DNA of 45,986 nucleotides from an uncultured Prevotellaceae bacterium (GCA_902762565.1 CACWOS010000039.1:1-45986), one strand, 5' to 3'. Shown: positions 16,604 through 25,892, counted from the stretch's first letter. Notes: generated by a model from the letters alone, not told the origin. Made by a program: numbers and translations.

Positions 16604-17434
16604 ATGAAAAGACACTATATAATAGCTCTTTGTTGTGCAATCCTGATGATGGGTTGTACATCGGAATTTCAGAAAGTATACAAGATGTCGGATAACGCAT
16701 ACAAGTATGAATATGCTAAGGAATGTTTTGCAATGGGCAAATTCCAGAATGCGGCTGTATTGCTGTCCGAACAAGTAACACTACAGAAAGGTCGTCAGAA
16801 TGCGCAGGAAAGTCTGTACCTACTGGCAATGGCGCAGTATTGTAACAGAGACTATGAGGCAGCCAGTGCTACATTCAAGAAATACTTCCAGAGCTATCCC
16901 AAAGGAGATTATGCCGAGGAGGCTTGCTATCATATTGGTCAGGCGCTCTATCAGAGCGTTCCTGAGCCGCGTCTCGATCAGACTCCTACAGTAGGAGCCA
17001 TCAACGCCTATCAGAACTTCCTCGATTACTATCCTGATTCGAAGTATCGTGAGGATGCCCAGCAGCGTTTGTTTGTTTTGCAAGACAATTTGGTGAAGAA
17101 AGAATATCTCTCTGCCAAGTTGTATTACAATCTCGGCGGCTATTTCGGCAACATCAACGCCAATACAGAATCGAATTACGAGGCTTGCATCATTACGGCT
17201 CAGAATGCCCTGAAAACATATCCGTATACCACTATGCGCGAGGACTTTTCAGTGCTCATCATGAAGAGTAAATATTATCTTGCTGAGAATAGTTCGGAAG
17301 AGAAAAAAGTGGAACGCTATCGTGATGCCGAGGATGAGTGCTATGGTTTTATGAACGAGTTCCCTGAGTCAAAGGAAGCCAAGACCGCTGAGAAATACAT
17401 CGCAAAGTGTAAGAAATATACAAGTAGCAATTAA
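16604..17434 (+). CDS. bamD: Outer membrane assembly lipoprotein BamD
   Basis: BamD is the essential lipoprotein partner of BamA in inserting outer-membrane barrels. The 276-residue protein has a lipoprotein signal with the lipidated Cys at residue 18 (ILMMGC). TPR-like repeats follow (for example YLLAMAQYCNRDYEAASATF, the following FQSYPKGDYAEEA, and NFLDYYPDSKYREDA). Length and repeat order match the Bacteroidetes BamD/YfiO group. It heads a run with rpoZ, DUF4293 and queA. The barrel proteins elsewhere in the window are likely clients. Confidence 0.95.
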   Translation: MKRHYIIALCCAILMMGCTSEFQKVYKMSDNAYKYEYAKECFAMGKFQNAAVLLSEQVTLQKGRQNAQESLYLLAMAQYCNRDYEAASATFKKYFQSYPKGDYAEEACYHIGQALYQSVPEPRLDQTPTVGAINAYQNFLDYYPDSKYREDAQQRLFVLQDNLVKKEYLSAKLYYNLGGYFGNINANTESNYEACIITAQNALKTYPYTTMREDFSVLIMKSKYYLAENSSEEKKVERYRDAEDECYGFMNEFPESKEAKTAEKYIAKCKKYTSSN

Positions 17435-17459
17435 ATAATCGTAAAATAAATAGATTAAG

Positions 17460-17813
17460 ATGGATTACAAAAAGTCAAAAGCACCGGTAAATACCGTTAC
17501 ACGCAACATTATGGACCTCTGTGAGGACACAGGCAATATCTACGAGAGCGTAGTTATTATTTCAAAGCGTGCTAATCAGATTAGTTTGCAGATCAAGGAT
17601 GATTTGAGCAAGAAATTGGCAGAGTTTGCCTCTTACAACGACTCGCTGGAGGAAGTCTTCGAGAATCGTGAACAGATTGAGATTTCACGTTATTACGAGA
17701 AGCTGCCCAAGCCCTCACTGCTGGCTACTCAGGAGTTTGTGGAGAACAAGATCTACTGGCGTGACCCGTCTCGTGATGCTCAGGCCGTAACAGCTATCGA
17801 AGAACGTTTATGA
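17460..17813 (+). CDS. rpoZ: DNA-directed RNA polymerase omega subunit, Bacteroidetes type
   Basis: Omega is the small subunit that helps fold and hold beta-prime. The 117-residue protein has the RpoZ/Rpb6-type core (NIYESVVIISKRANQISLQI, about 27-46) and a Bacteroidetes-specific C-terminal extension (KPSLLATQEFVENKIYWRDP). It follows bamD by 25 bases, and its stop overlaps the next start as ATGA. The bamD-rpoZ-DUF4293 order is, as I recall, common in Bacteroidales and supports the call. Confidence 0.9.
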   Translation: MDYKKSKAPVNTVTRNIMDLCEDTGNIYESVVIISKRANQISLQIKDDLSKKLAEFASYNDSLEEVFENREQIEISRYYEKLPKPSLLATQEFVENKIYWRDPSRDAQAVTAIEERL

Positions 17814-18181
17814 TACAACGCAAGCAGTCCGTTTTTTTGCTGCTGGCCGTAATACTGGGAGTGCTCATCATCGTGAATTATCCGATGTGGCCTCTCTTTT
17901 TGCTGGCCTTAGTTGCATCGTCTCTTAGCTTCTTTACAATATTCAAGTATAAGCGTCGTCCACTGCAGGCTCGTCTTAGCATCCTCGCAGCCATATTGTT
18001 TGTATTATGGTATCCTGCCGTTATGCTGGTCAACAAATTTATGATGTCTACTGGCCTGCAATACGATATTGTTAACGTCTGGGGTGCCTTGCCTGCTGTT
18101 AGTGCTATTCTTTGTCTGATGGCACGAAAAGGTATTATGGATGACGAACGATTGGTAAGGGCAGCTGATAGAATCAGATGA
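17810..18181 (+). CDS. DUF4293 membrane protein
   Basis: A 123-residue protein with four predicted helices. The start MIQRKQSVFLLLAVILG and the end DERLVRAADRIR are the family's conserved ends. Its function is unknown. It looks shorter than relatives I know (about 140-200 residues), the difference falling in the middle loops. ATGA overlaps at both ends tie it to rpoZ and queA. Confidence 0.85.
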   Translation: MIQRKQSVFLLLAVILGVLIIVNYPMWPLFLLALVASSLSFFTIFKYKRRPLQARLSILAAILFVLWYPAVMLVNKFMMSTGLQYDIVNVWGALPAVSAILCLMARKGIMDDERLVRAADRIR

Positions 18182-19413
18182 ATACACAAGAAATACAGAT
18201 AAGCGACTATAACTACGAGTTGCCTGACGAACGTATCGCCAAGTTCCCAAAAGAACAGCGTGATCATTCGAAGTTGCTCATATATCGTCAGGGTGAGGTT
18301 GGAGAGGATGTCTTTTACAACCTGCCGAAATACTTGCCGAAGGGCGCATTGATGGTCATGAACAACACTCGTGTCATTCAGGCTCGTCTGCATTTTCGTA
18401 AAACCAACGAGAAAGGAGAAAATACAGGTGCTCTGATAGAGATATTCCTATTGGAGCCTGCTCAGCCTGCCGACTACGAACAGATGTTTCAGACTACCGA
18501 TCGATGCTCATGGCTCTGTCTGGTCGGCAATTTGAAGAAATGGAAGGAAGGTGCCTTAATTCGTCAATTAGAAATTAGAAACGAGAAATTAGAAATTAAG
18601 GCTACGCGCAGGGGCGAACATGGCACAAGCCAATGGATTGATTTCGAGTGGGACAATGCCTCCATCAGTTTTGCAGAGATACTGGATGCGATGGGTGAAT
18701 TGCCTATACCTCCGTACTTGAATCGCGAAACACAGGAGAGTGACCTTACAACATACCAGACGGTATATTCAAAAATCAAGGGAAGTGTGGCTGCACCTAC
18801 TGCTGGCCTGCATTTTACCGATGCAGTCTTGAGTGAACTTGATGCCTGTGGTATTGAGCGCGAGGAACTGACTCTACACGTTGGTGCAGGCACATTCCGT
18901 CCTGTGAAGAGTGCGACGATAGGTGAACACGAAATGCATACGGAGTATATTGCCGTGCGTCGTCACACTATCGAACGTCTCATAGCTCATGAGGGCCGTG
19001 CTATTGCCGTTGGAACCACCAGCGTTCGTACGCTTGAAAGCCTGTATTATATGGGCCTCAAAGTGCTTACCAATCCTGAGATCAAGGAGGAAGATCTTCA
19101 TGTCAGCCAATGGGAACCGTACAACGTTCAACCATCAACGTTTAATATTAAACGTGTCCTTCAGGCTCTGCTCGATTGGATGATACGTCATGAACTGACC
19201 GTCCTTCACTCTTCAACGCAAATTATCATAGCTCCAGGTTATGATTATCATATCGTAAAGATGCTGATTACCAACTTCCATCAGCCGCAGTCTACGTTGC
19301 TACTATTGGTAAGTGCCTTTGTGAAAGGTGATTGGCATAAAATTTACGACTATGCACTGTCGCACGACTTTCGTTTTCTGAGCTATGGAGACTCGTCGCT
19401 GTTAATTCCTTAA
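18178..19413 (+). CDS. queA: tRNA preQ1(34) S-adenosylmethionine ribosyltransferase-isomerase QueA
   Basis: QueA transfers and rearranges the ribose of SAM onto preQ1 in tRNA to make epoxyqueuosine. The protein is 411 residues, longer than the 356 of E. coli QueA. Family motifs include NYELPDERIAKFP, MVMNNTRVIQARL, KGSVAAPTAGLHFTD, LHVGAGTFRPVK, AVGTTSVRTLES and LITNFHQPQSTLLLLVSAF, and it ends FLSYGDSSLLIP. Two internal stretches (18566-18600 and 19122-19156) are heptad repeats read in frame as QLEIRNEKLEIK and YNVQPSTFNIKR. Both fall between conserved blocks, so the enzyme is probably active. Confidence 0.96.
   Translation: MNTQEIQISDYNYELPDERIAKFPKEQRDHSKLLIYRQGEVGEDVFYNLPKYLPKGALMVMNNTRVIQARLHFRKTNEKGENTGALIEIFLLEPAQPADYEQMFQTTDRCSWLCLVGNLKKWKEGALIRQLEIRNEKLEIKATRRGEHGTSQWIDFEWDNASISFAEILDAMGELPIPPYLNRETQESDLTTYQTVYSKIKGSVAAPTAGLHFTDAVLSELDACGIEREELTLHVGAGTFRPVKSATIGEHEMHTEYIAVRRHTIERLIAHEGRAIAVGTTSVRTLESLYYMGLKVLTNPEIKEEDLHVSQWEPYNVQPSTFNIKRVLQALLDWMIRHELTVLHSSTQIIIAPGYDYHIVKMLITNFHQPQSTLLLLVSAFVKGDWHKIYDYALSHDFRFLSYGDSSLLIP
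18566..18600 (+). repeat. Heptad array inside queA (first)
   Basis: Five consecutive 7-base units with consensus AATTAGA (one is AACGAGA, the last AATTAAG). It is read through as part of QueA. The 7-base period rotates through all three frames, giving LEIRNEKLEIK. Confidence 0.8.
19122..19156 (+). repeat. Heptad array inside queA (second)
   Basis: Five 7-base units: CAACGTT, CAACCAT, CAACGTT, then two diverged ones. It encodes NVQPSTFNIKR between two conserved QueA blocks (SQWEPY and LQALLDWM). Confidence 0.6.
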
Positions 19414-19445
19414 AGTAATAACTAGTAAATCGTTAGATTGTCAAG

Positions 19446-21371
19446 ATGAAATACGGATTCGTCAAAGTTGCTGCTGCTGTACCTGCTGTCAAGGTGGCTG
19501 ATGTCACATACAATGTACAGGAAATCGAACGCCTCATTACGATAGCCGATGTAGAACACGTTGAAGTGGTAGTGTTCCCTGAGTTGTCTATCACGGGTTA
19601 CACTTGTCAGGACTTGTTTCGTGAACGTCTGTTGTTAGATAAGGCTGAGGAAGGATTACTTAAACTGATTGATTTTACACGCAAACTCGACATCATTTCG
19701 GTAGTTGGTATGCCCATTGAGGTGGGTTCGCTGTTACTCAATTGTGCTGTTGTCCTTCAGCAGGGCTGTATTTTGGCAGTGGTGCCAAAGACTTATCTGC
19801 CTAACTATGGCGAATTCTATGAGAAACGCTGGTTTGCTTCCGCTCGCGACTTGAACCCCACTACCACCTATCTGGCTGGTTCGCCAGTAGAGATGTCCGC
19901 TGAGCCTGTCGTTATTAAGACGAGCGATGGCATTGGCCTGGGTATCGAAATCTGCGAGGATGTTTGGGCACCTATTCCACCTAGCAATAATCTGACAATG
20001 GCAGGTGCAGATATTATTTTGAACCTTTCGGCTTCCGACGAACTTATAGGCAAGCACTGTTATCTGCGCTCGTTGGTAGCTCAACAGAGTGCCCGTACCA
20101 TATGTGGCTATGTGTATAGCTCATGTGGTTTTGGTGAGTCTACGCAGGATGTCGTCTATGGCGGCAATGCTATGATCTTCGAAAATGGCATCCAGTTGGT
20201 TGAGGGTGATCGCTTTTCGTTCCAGCCTCAGCTGCAGGTCGCTCAGATTGATGTCGAGCGCCTTCGCACAGAGCGACGTGCCAACTCAACCTTCAAGACT
20301 GCGCAGCGCAATGGTCATGCACGTATTGTCAATGCCAAGCTGCCTATAGAGCAGCATCCCTTCAAACTCGAGCGATTAATAGACTCGCATCCCTTCATTC
20401 CCAACGACAACGATATGGCTGACTCCTGCGAAGAAATCCTGAATATTCAAACGGCAGGACTGGCCAAACGACTGGTACACACCAACTGTCAGCATGTGGT
20501 GCTTGGCATCAGTGGGGGGCTCGACTCTACATTGGCCCTTCTCGTGTGCGTGCGTACCTTTGATAAATTAGGGTATGACCGTAAGGGAATTGTTGGTGTC
20601 ACGATGCCAGGCTTCGGCACGTCAGACCGCACCCATGATAATGCTACTACGCTTATGCAACTGTTGGGAATCTCGCAGATGGAGATTTCTATTGCAAAAG
20701 CCGTAAAGCAGCATTTCGAAGATATTGGTCACGACATAAACAATCACGATGTCACTTATGAAAATTCGCAAGCCCGTGAGCGTACTCAAATTCTGATGGA
20801 TTTGAGCAACAAACTGTCAGCTCTCGTCGTTGGTACTGGCGACCTGTCTGAATTGGCATTGGGCTGGGCTACGTACAATGGTGACCACATGTCAATGTAT
20901 GGTCTGAATGCAGGTATTCCCAAGACCCTCATCCAATATCTTATACGTTATATCGCCTCGTTGCCCAAGTCGTCGGCCGAGCGTGATGTGCTGATAGACA
21001 TCATCAACACACCTATCTCGCCAGAATTGACACCAGCCGATGCTCAAGGCAATATTGCACAGAAGACAGAAGACCTCGTCGGACCTTATGAGCTCCACGA
21101 CTTCTTCCTATACTATATGATGCGTTATGGCTTCAGTCCTGCTAAAATCATGCTGCTGGCTCAGAATGCCTTTGGCGCCAGCTACGACAAAGCGACCATC
21201 AAGAAGTGGCTCACTACGTTCTGTCGTCGTTTCTTTGCCCAGCAGTTCAAACGTTCTTGTCTGCCTGACGGACCGAAGGTCGGTAGTATCTCACTTTCGC
21301 CTCGTGGCGACTGGCGTATGCCTAGCGATGCTTCCTGTGCATTGTGGTTGCACGAGTGCGATGAACTGTGA
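19446..21371 (+). CDS. nadE: Glutamine-dependent NAD+ synthase
   Basis: It converts nicotinic acid adenine dinucleotide to NAD using glutamine nitrogen. The 641-residue protein has an N-terminal nitrilase-type glutaminase domain (about 1-300; the Glu-Lys-Cys triad is visible in VFPELS, VPKTYLPNYGEF and EICEDVW). A C-terminal ATP-pyrophosphatase synthetase domain (about 330-620) has the P-loop ISGGLDSTLALL. GTGDLSELALGWATYNGDH is a strongly conserved NadE segment. It follows queA by 32 bases. Confidence 0.97.
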   Translation: MKYGFVKVAAAVPAVKVADVTYNVQEIERLITIADVEHVEVVVFPELSITGYTCQDLFRERLLLDKAEEGLLKLIDFTRKLDIISVVGMPIEVGSLLLNCAVVLQQGCILAVVPKTYLPNYGEFYEKRWFASARDLNPTTTYLAGSPVEMSAEPVVIKTSDGIGLGIEICEDVWAPIPPSNNLTMAGADIILNLSASDELIGKHCYLRSLVAQQSARTICGYVYSSCGFGESTQDVVYGGNAMIFENGIQLVEGDRFSFQPQLQVAQIDVERLRTERRANSTFKTAQRNGHARIVNAKLPIEQHPFKLERLIDSHPFIPNDNDMADSCEEILNIQTAGLAKRLVHTNCQHVVLGISGGLDSTLALLVCVRTFDKLGYDRKGIVGVTMPGFGTSDRTHDNATTLMQLLGISQMEISIAKAVKQHFEDIGHDINNHDVTYENSQARERTQILMDLSNKLSALVVGTGDLSELALGWATYNGDHMSMYGLNAGIPKTLIQYLIRYIASLPKSSAERDVLIDIINTPISPELTPADAQGNIAQKTEDLVGPYELHDFFLYYMMRYGFSPAKIMLLAQNAFGASYDKATIKKWLTTFCRRFFAQQFKRSCLPDGPKVGSISLSPRGDWRMPSDASCALWLHECDEL

Positions 21372-21425
21372 TAATCAAAAATATACATTTTTAAACGTTA
21401 AACTCTCAACTAAAAAAATACAGAT

Positions 21426-23033
21426 ATGAAAAAGCTTCTTTTAGGAGACGAGGCCATTGCTCAGGGCGCACTCGATGCTGGACTGAGTGGCGTCTATGCC
21501 TATCCAGGCACTCCCTCCACAGAGATTACAGAGTATATCCAGATGTCGCCCTTGGCCAAAGAGCGTGGGGTACATAGCCGCTGGAGTACTAATGAGAAGA
21601 CGGCTATGGAGGCCGCTTTGGGTATGTCGTACATGGGTAAGCGCGCCTTGGTGTGCATGAAACATGTAGGCTTGAACGTTTGTGCTGACCCCTTTGTCAA
21701 TTCAGCAATGACAGGTACCAATGGTGGTATCATTGTACTGGTGGCCGACGACCCCTCGATGCACTCTTCACAGGACGAGCAGGACTCTCGTTTCTATGGC
21801 AAGTTTGCCATGATTCCAACATTGGAGCCTTCTACCCAGCAGGAAGCCTACAATATGATGGCTGAAGCATATGAGATGTCCGAGAAATTGCAGTTGCCCG
21901 TGCTGATGCGTGTAACCACCCGCATGGCCCATTCGCGCGCAGTCGTCGAGTGTGCTGACGAACCCCGCCAGCAGAACGAATTGAACTACAACGCTAAGGC
22001 TTCGAACTGGGTGTTGCTGCCTGCCTTTGCTCGCAAGCGCAATGATATTGTAACAGCTCAGCAGCCTCTGTTAGAACAGATGTCTGTCGATAGCAAGTAT
22101 AACAAGTATATTGACGGGAAAGACCATTCTCTTGGTATCATCGCCAGCGGTATTGCCTACAACTATCTGATGGAGTGCTATCCGCAAGGCTGTCCTTTCC
22201 CCGTGTTGAAGATTTCGCAGTATCCTATTCCTAAGAAACTGATTCGTCGTATGACGGACGATTGCGAGTTTGTGCTGATTGCTGAAGAGGGTCAGCCCTT
22301 CATTGAGGATCAGGTGCGTGGTGTTATGCCAGGCAATGCTGTCATCAAGGGCCGTCTGACGGGTGAGTTGCCTCGTACCGGTGAACTCAATCCCGATCTT
22401 ATCAAGAAGGCGTTGGGTATGGAGATAGGCGAGAATTATGCTCCTTGCGAAGATGTTGCCCCACGTCCACCCGCACTCTGTCAGGGCTGTGGCCACCGCG
22501 ACGTCTATCAGGCGCTAAACGAAGTTCTCCTTAATTATCCCAACGCTCGTGTGTTTGGCGATATCGGTTGCTACACGCTCGGCTTCCTGCCTCCTTATAA
22601 AGCTATCCACTCGTGTGTCGACATGGGTGCTTCTATCACGATGGCCAAAGGTGCAAGCGATGCAGGTCAGTGGCCTGCTGTTGCTATTATCGGTGACTCT
22701 ACCTTTACGCACTCTGGTATGACGGGGCTTTTGGATGCCGTCAACGAGAATGCTGATATTACCGTCATCATTTCCGACAACTTGACTACAGCCATGACGG
22801 GCGGCCAGGATTCTGCTGGCACTAATAAGTTCGAGGCCATCTGTCGTGGACTTGGTGTCAGCGAAGAGCACTTGAAAGTCGTTGTCCCTCTGCCTAAGAA
22901 TATGGATGAGATTAAGCAGACTCTCGAACAGGAAATCAACTATCACGGCGTCTCTGTCATTATTCCACGTCGCGAGTGCATGCAGACCCTTCAGCGTCAC
23001 CTCAAGCAGAAGAAGGCTGCAGAGAAAAAGTAA
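21426..23033 (+). CDS. iorA: Indolepyruvate ferredoxin oxidoreductase alpha subunit (short form)
   Basis: IorA and IorB oxidatively decarboxylate arylpyruvates, the products of aromatic amino acid transamination, to aryl-CoA with ferredoxin as electron acceptor. The 535-residue protein has the pyrimidine-binding domain (GVYAYPGTPSTEITEYI; WSTNEKTAMEAALG) and the TPP/Mg domain (CQGCGHRDVY; GDIGCYTLG; GDSTFTHSGMTGL). The C-terminal two-[4Fe-4S] ferredoxin-like domain of classical IorA is absent: the protein stops after IIPRRECM and a Lys-rich tail. iorB follows after a 26-base A-rich gap. Confidence 0.92.
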   Translation: MKKLLLGDEAIAQGALDAGLSGVYAYPGTPSTEITEYIQMSPLAKERGVHSRWSTNEKTAMEAALGMSYMGKRALVCMKHVGLNVCADPFVNSAMTGTNGGIIVLVADDPSMHSSQDEQDSRFYGKFAMIPTLEPSTQQEAYNMMAEAYEMSEKLQLPVLMRVTTRMAHSRAVVECADEPRQQNELNYNAKASNWVLLPAFARKRNDIVTAQQPLLEQMSVDSKYNKYIDGKDHSLGIIASGIAYNYLMECYPQGCPFPVLKISQYPIPKKLIRRMTDDCEFVLIAEEGQPFIEDQVRGVMPGNAVIKGRLTGELPRTGELNPDLIKKALGMEIGENYAPCEDVAPRPPALCQGCGHRDVYQALNEVLLNYPNARVFGDIGCYTLGFLPPYKAIHSCVDMGASITMAKGASDAGQWPAVAIIGDSTFTHSGMTGLLDAVNENADITVIISDNLTTAMTGGQDSAGTNKFEAICRGLGVSEEHLKVVVPLPKNMDEIKQTLEQEINYHGVSVIIPRRECMQTLQRHLKQKKAAEKK

Positions 23034-23059
23034 AAAGGAAAAAAGTAAAAAGATAAATC
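23025..23059 (+). repeat. A-rich heptad array between iorA and iorB
   Basis: Five 7-base units (AAAAAGT, AAAAAGG and three variants) span the last two codons of iorA and the whole gap, ending at the iorB ATG. Low complexity makes the period less certain than elsewhere. Confidence 0.45.
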
Positions 23060-23632
23060 ATGAAAACTGATATAATTCTTTGTGGAGTAGGAGGTCAGGG
23101 TATCCTCTCCATTGCAACGATTATTGGCGAGGCTGCTATGAAGGAAAACCTTTATATCAAGCAGGCTGAGGTTCACGGCATGAGCCAGCGTGGAGGTGAC
23201 GTACAGTCAAATCTTCGTATCTCCAGCGAGCCCATCCAGAGCGACCTCATTCCTCTTGGTGGTGCCGATGTTATTATCTCGATGGAACCCATGGAGGCTC
23301 TTCGCTATCTGCCTTTCCTCTCAAAAGAAGGCTGGATTATTACGTCGAGTGCTCCCTTCGTCAATATTCCCAACTATCCTGAGATTGACACCATCAAGGC
23401 CGATCTCGAGAAATTGCCTAATGTTATCATGCTTGATATTGAGCAGAAAGCCAAAGATGCTGGCATTCCACGTTCGGCTAACGTCATTCTCTTGGGTGCT
23501 GCTCAGAAGGCACTTGGCATTGAGTACGATAAGCTTGAAGATGCCATTCGTCGCGTTTTCGGTCGTAAGGGCGACGCCATTGTCGAGGCCAACATCAAAG
23601 CTCTGGGCATTGGCCGCGAAGCACAGAAATAG
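23060..23632 (+). CDS. iorB: Indolepyruvate oxidoreductase beta subunit
   Basis: A 190-residue gamma-type subunit of the 2-oxoacid:ferredoxin oxidoreductase family and partner of IorA. CGVGGQGILSIATIIGEAA and AEVHGMSQRGGDVQSNLRI are the typical motifs. Length is normal for IorB. It lies directly after iorA and ends before a bidirectional terminator. Confidence 0.95.
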   Translation: MKTDIILCGVGGQGILSIATIIGEAAMKENLYIKQAEVHGMSQRGGDVQSNLRISSEPIQSDLIPLGGADVIISMEPMEALRYLPFLSKEGWIITSSAPFVNIPNYPEIDTIKADLEKLPNVIMLDIEQKAKDAGIPRSANVILLGAAQKALGIEYDKLEDAIRRVFGRKGDAIVEANIKALGIGREAQK

Positions 23633-23660
23633 TTACTTTTAGGATTCTTATCTAAAATAA

Positions 23661-23699
23661 TTAAAGCTCCGATCTGCAAAACGCAAGTCGGAGCTTCAT
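23661..23699. terminator. Bidirectional terminator between iorB and htpG
   Basis: A perfect 9-pair stem AAGCTCCGA (23664-23672) with TCGGAGCTT (23688-23696). The plus-strand tail is CATTGTATCT and the minus-strand tail is TTAATTATTTTAG. It lies between two convergent genes. Confidence 0.75.
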
Positions 23700-23726
23700 T
23701 GTATCTGGAAAGGAGAACTTATCTTG

Positions 23727-25790
23727 TTAAGCCTTGATAAGTTCAACACTTCGTTTCAGGAACTTATCGAGTGCTTCGCCCTTTAGCATGCCGTTCTGAA
23801 GGAGGGCAAGGTCGATGAGCTGATGGACTACGGCGTTGTCAGCAGCGAAACCGCTGAGCACGTCGTTCTTCTTGTCCTTCTGTTCCTGGACGGCCTTCTC
23901 GCACTCGGCCTTCATGTCCTTGTCGTCTTGTGTCAGTTCGTCGTACTTTTTCTTGTCCTGTTGCTGTTGGATGGCGGCAAGACGGGCCTCCTGACCTTTC
24001 AACTCAGAGACGATGGGCTTCAGAGCCTCTTCGGTGCTGGCCTTGCAGTCGTCGAGGACGCGCTTTACCAGTGGGTGGTCGCTGTTGAGCACGAGGTTGA
24101 ACGAGTCGGGCATCTGTCCGTAGAAGTTCATGCCTGGCTGGAAGCGGCTCATCTCCTTCATACGACGCATCCATTCGTTTTGGGTAATAACGACAGGACG
24201 AGCTTCTGCGCCCAGAGCATCTACCTGTACCATGAACTCTGTGTGGTCGAGTTTGGGCATCTGTGATTTGAAGACCTGTGACAAATTGGCAGAGTCGTCC
24301 TCGCTGAGGTCGCTCTTGGGGGCGTCGCTCTTGACGATGAGACGGTCGATGATGTCTGCATCGACACGTGTGAAACGGCTTTTCTCGAACTTCTGCTCCA
24401 GGGTCTGGATGGTGGGCACGTCGAGCTGGCCGTCGAGCAGCAGCACCGAGTAGCCCTTGTCCTGGGCGGCCTTGATGTAGGAGTACTGCTCGTCCTTGTC
24501 GGTGGCATAGAGATAGACCAGCTGGTCGTCCTTGTCCTTCTGGGCGCCCTCGATGAGGGTCTTGTACTCGTCGAAGGTGAAGTACTTGCCCTCAGTGTCC
24601 TTGAAGAGGGCGAACTCCTTGGCGCGGTCGTAGAAGCCTTCCTCCGAAAGAATGCCGTAGTTGATGAAGAGCTTCAGGTCGTCCCACTTCTCCTCGAACT
24701 CCTTGCGGTTCTCGGTGAAGATGGCCTTCAGGCGGTCGGCCACCTTCTTGGTGATATAGGTGGAGATCTTCTTCACCTCGCGGTCGCTCTGCAGATAAGA
24801 GCGAGAGACGTTCAGGGGGATGTCCGGCGAGTCGATGACACCATGCAACAGCGTAAGGAACTCAGGCACGATGCCCTCCACCTGGTCGGTAACGAACACC
24901 TGGTTGCAGTAGAGCTGAATCTTGTTCTTCTGCAGTTCGATGCTCGACTTGATCTTCGGGAAGTAGAGGATACCCGTCAGGTTGAAGGGGTAGTCCACGT
25001 TCAGGTGAATCCAGAACAGGGGCTCGTCGCTCATGGGATAGAGCGTGCGATAGAATGACTTGTAGTCCTCGTCCTTCAGCGTTGAAGGCGTCTTGGTCCA
25101 CAGGGGCTCCACGTTGTTGATGATGTTGTCCTCCTGGGTGTCCACCATCTTCTTCTCGTCGCTGGACCACTCCTGCTTCTTACCGAAGGCAACGGGCACA
25201 GCCATGAATTTGCAGTACTTGTTAAGCAACTGCTCGAGTTTGCTTTTCTCGAGGAATTCCTTGCAATCGTCGTCGATGTAGAGGATGATGTCCGAACCGT
25301 GGTCCTCGCGCTCGGCATCGTCAATCTCGTAGGCAGGAGAGCCGTCGCAGCTCCACTTCACGGCCTTCGAGCCGTCCTTGTAGCTTTTGGTGATAATCTC
25401 CACCTTCTTCGCTACCATGAACGAAGAGTAGAAGCCCAGACCGAAGTGGCCGATAATGTTGTTGGCATTGTCTTTGTACTTCTCGAGGAAGTCGGTAACG
25501 CCAGAGAAAGCAATCTGGTTGATGTACTTGTCGATTTCCTCTTCGGTCATGCCAATACCGTGGTCGCTGATGGTGATGGTACCCTTGTCGGCATCCAGAC
25601 TGACACGAACGGTCAGGTCGCCCAGCTCCTCCTTATATTCGCCTTGGGCAGCCAGCGTCTTCATCTTCTGCGTAGCGTCGACGGCATTGCTGACCATCTC
25701 GCGTAGGAAAATCTCATGATCTGAATAGAGAAACTTTTTGATGACGGGGAAGATGTTCTCGGTAGTAACCCCGATGTTACCTTTTTGCAT
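23727..25790 (-). CDS. htpG: Molecular chaperone HtpG (Hsp90)
   Basis: The bacterial Hsp90 is an ATP-driven dimeric chaperone. The 687-residue protein has the GHKL ATPase domain (about 1-220; MVSNAVDATQKM, ISDHGIGMTEEEI, IGHFGLGFYSSFMVA), the middle domain (about 230-500; PLNVSRSYLQ) and a C-terminal dimerisation domain. It is longer than E. coli HtpG (624), mainly from a Lys/Glu-rich C-terminal coiled segment (about 600-650). The middle of the gene favours G/C-ending codons more than its neighbours, which suits high expression. Upstream at about 25838 a GATATTTG resembles a -7 element with one mismatch. Confidence 0.98.
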   Translation of the reverse strand: MQKGNIGVTTENIFPVIKKFLYSDHEIFLREMVSNAVDATQKMKTLAAQGEYKEELGDLTVRVSLDADKGTITISDHGIGMTEEEIDKYINQIAFSGVTDFLEKYKDNANNIIGHFGLGFYSSFMVAKKVEIITKSYKDGSKAVKWSCDGSPAYEIDDAEREDHGSDIILYIDDDCKEFLEKSKLEQLLNKYCKFMAVPVAFGKKQEWSSDEKKMVDTQEDNIINNVEPLWTKTPSTLKDEDYKSFYRTLYPMSDEPLFWIHLNVDYPFNLTGILYFPKIKSSIELQKNKIQLYCNQVFVTDQVEGIVPEFLTLLHGVIDSPDIPLNVSRSYLQSDREVKKISTYITKKVADRLKAIFTENRKEFEEKWDDLKLFINYGILSEEGFYDRAKEFALFKDTEGKYFTFDEYKTLIEGAQKDKDDQLVYLYATDKDEQYSYIKAAQDKGYSVLLLDGQLDVPTIQTLEQKFEKSRFTRVDADIIDRLIVKSDAPKSDLSEDDSANLSQVFKSQMPKLDHTEFMVQVDALGAEARPVVITQNEWMRRMKEMSRFQPGMNFYGQMPDSFNLVLNSDHPLVKRVLDDCKASTEEALKPIVSELKGQEARLAAIQQQQDKKKYDELTQDDKDMKAECEKAVQEQKDKKNDVLSGFAADNAVVHQLIDLALLQNGMLKGEALDKFLKRSVELIKA

Positions 25791-25866
25791 ATACTTTAAT
25801 TATTATATTTAGTTAATCTTTTGGCTATTCTTATGCAAATATCGTGCCAATTCACGAAAAAAGTAT

Positions 25867-25874
25867 TACCTTTG
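25867..25874 (+). promoter_or_regulatory. -7 element for map
   Basis: TACCTTTG ends 18 bases before the map start codon. No TTTG is seen at the -33 distance. Confidence 0.55.
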
Positions 25875-25892
25875 CACCCAAATTAGGAAAAT

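Noticed and set aside
18178-19413. queA as a pseudogene because it contains repeats
   Set aside because: The reading frame is continuous and all conserved blocks through GDSSLL are present.
23727-25790. htpG as horizontally acquired because of its higher G+C middle
   Set aside because: The same preference for C/G-ending codons appears in the phospho-sugar mutase gene, so it more likely reflects selection for expression.
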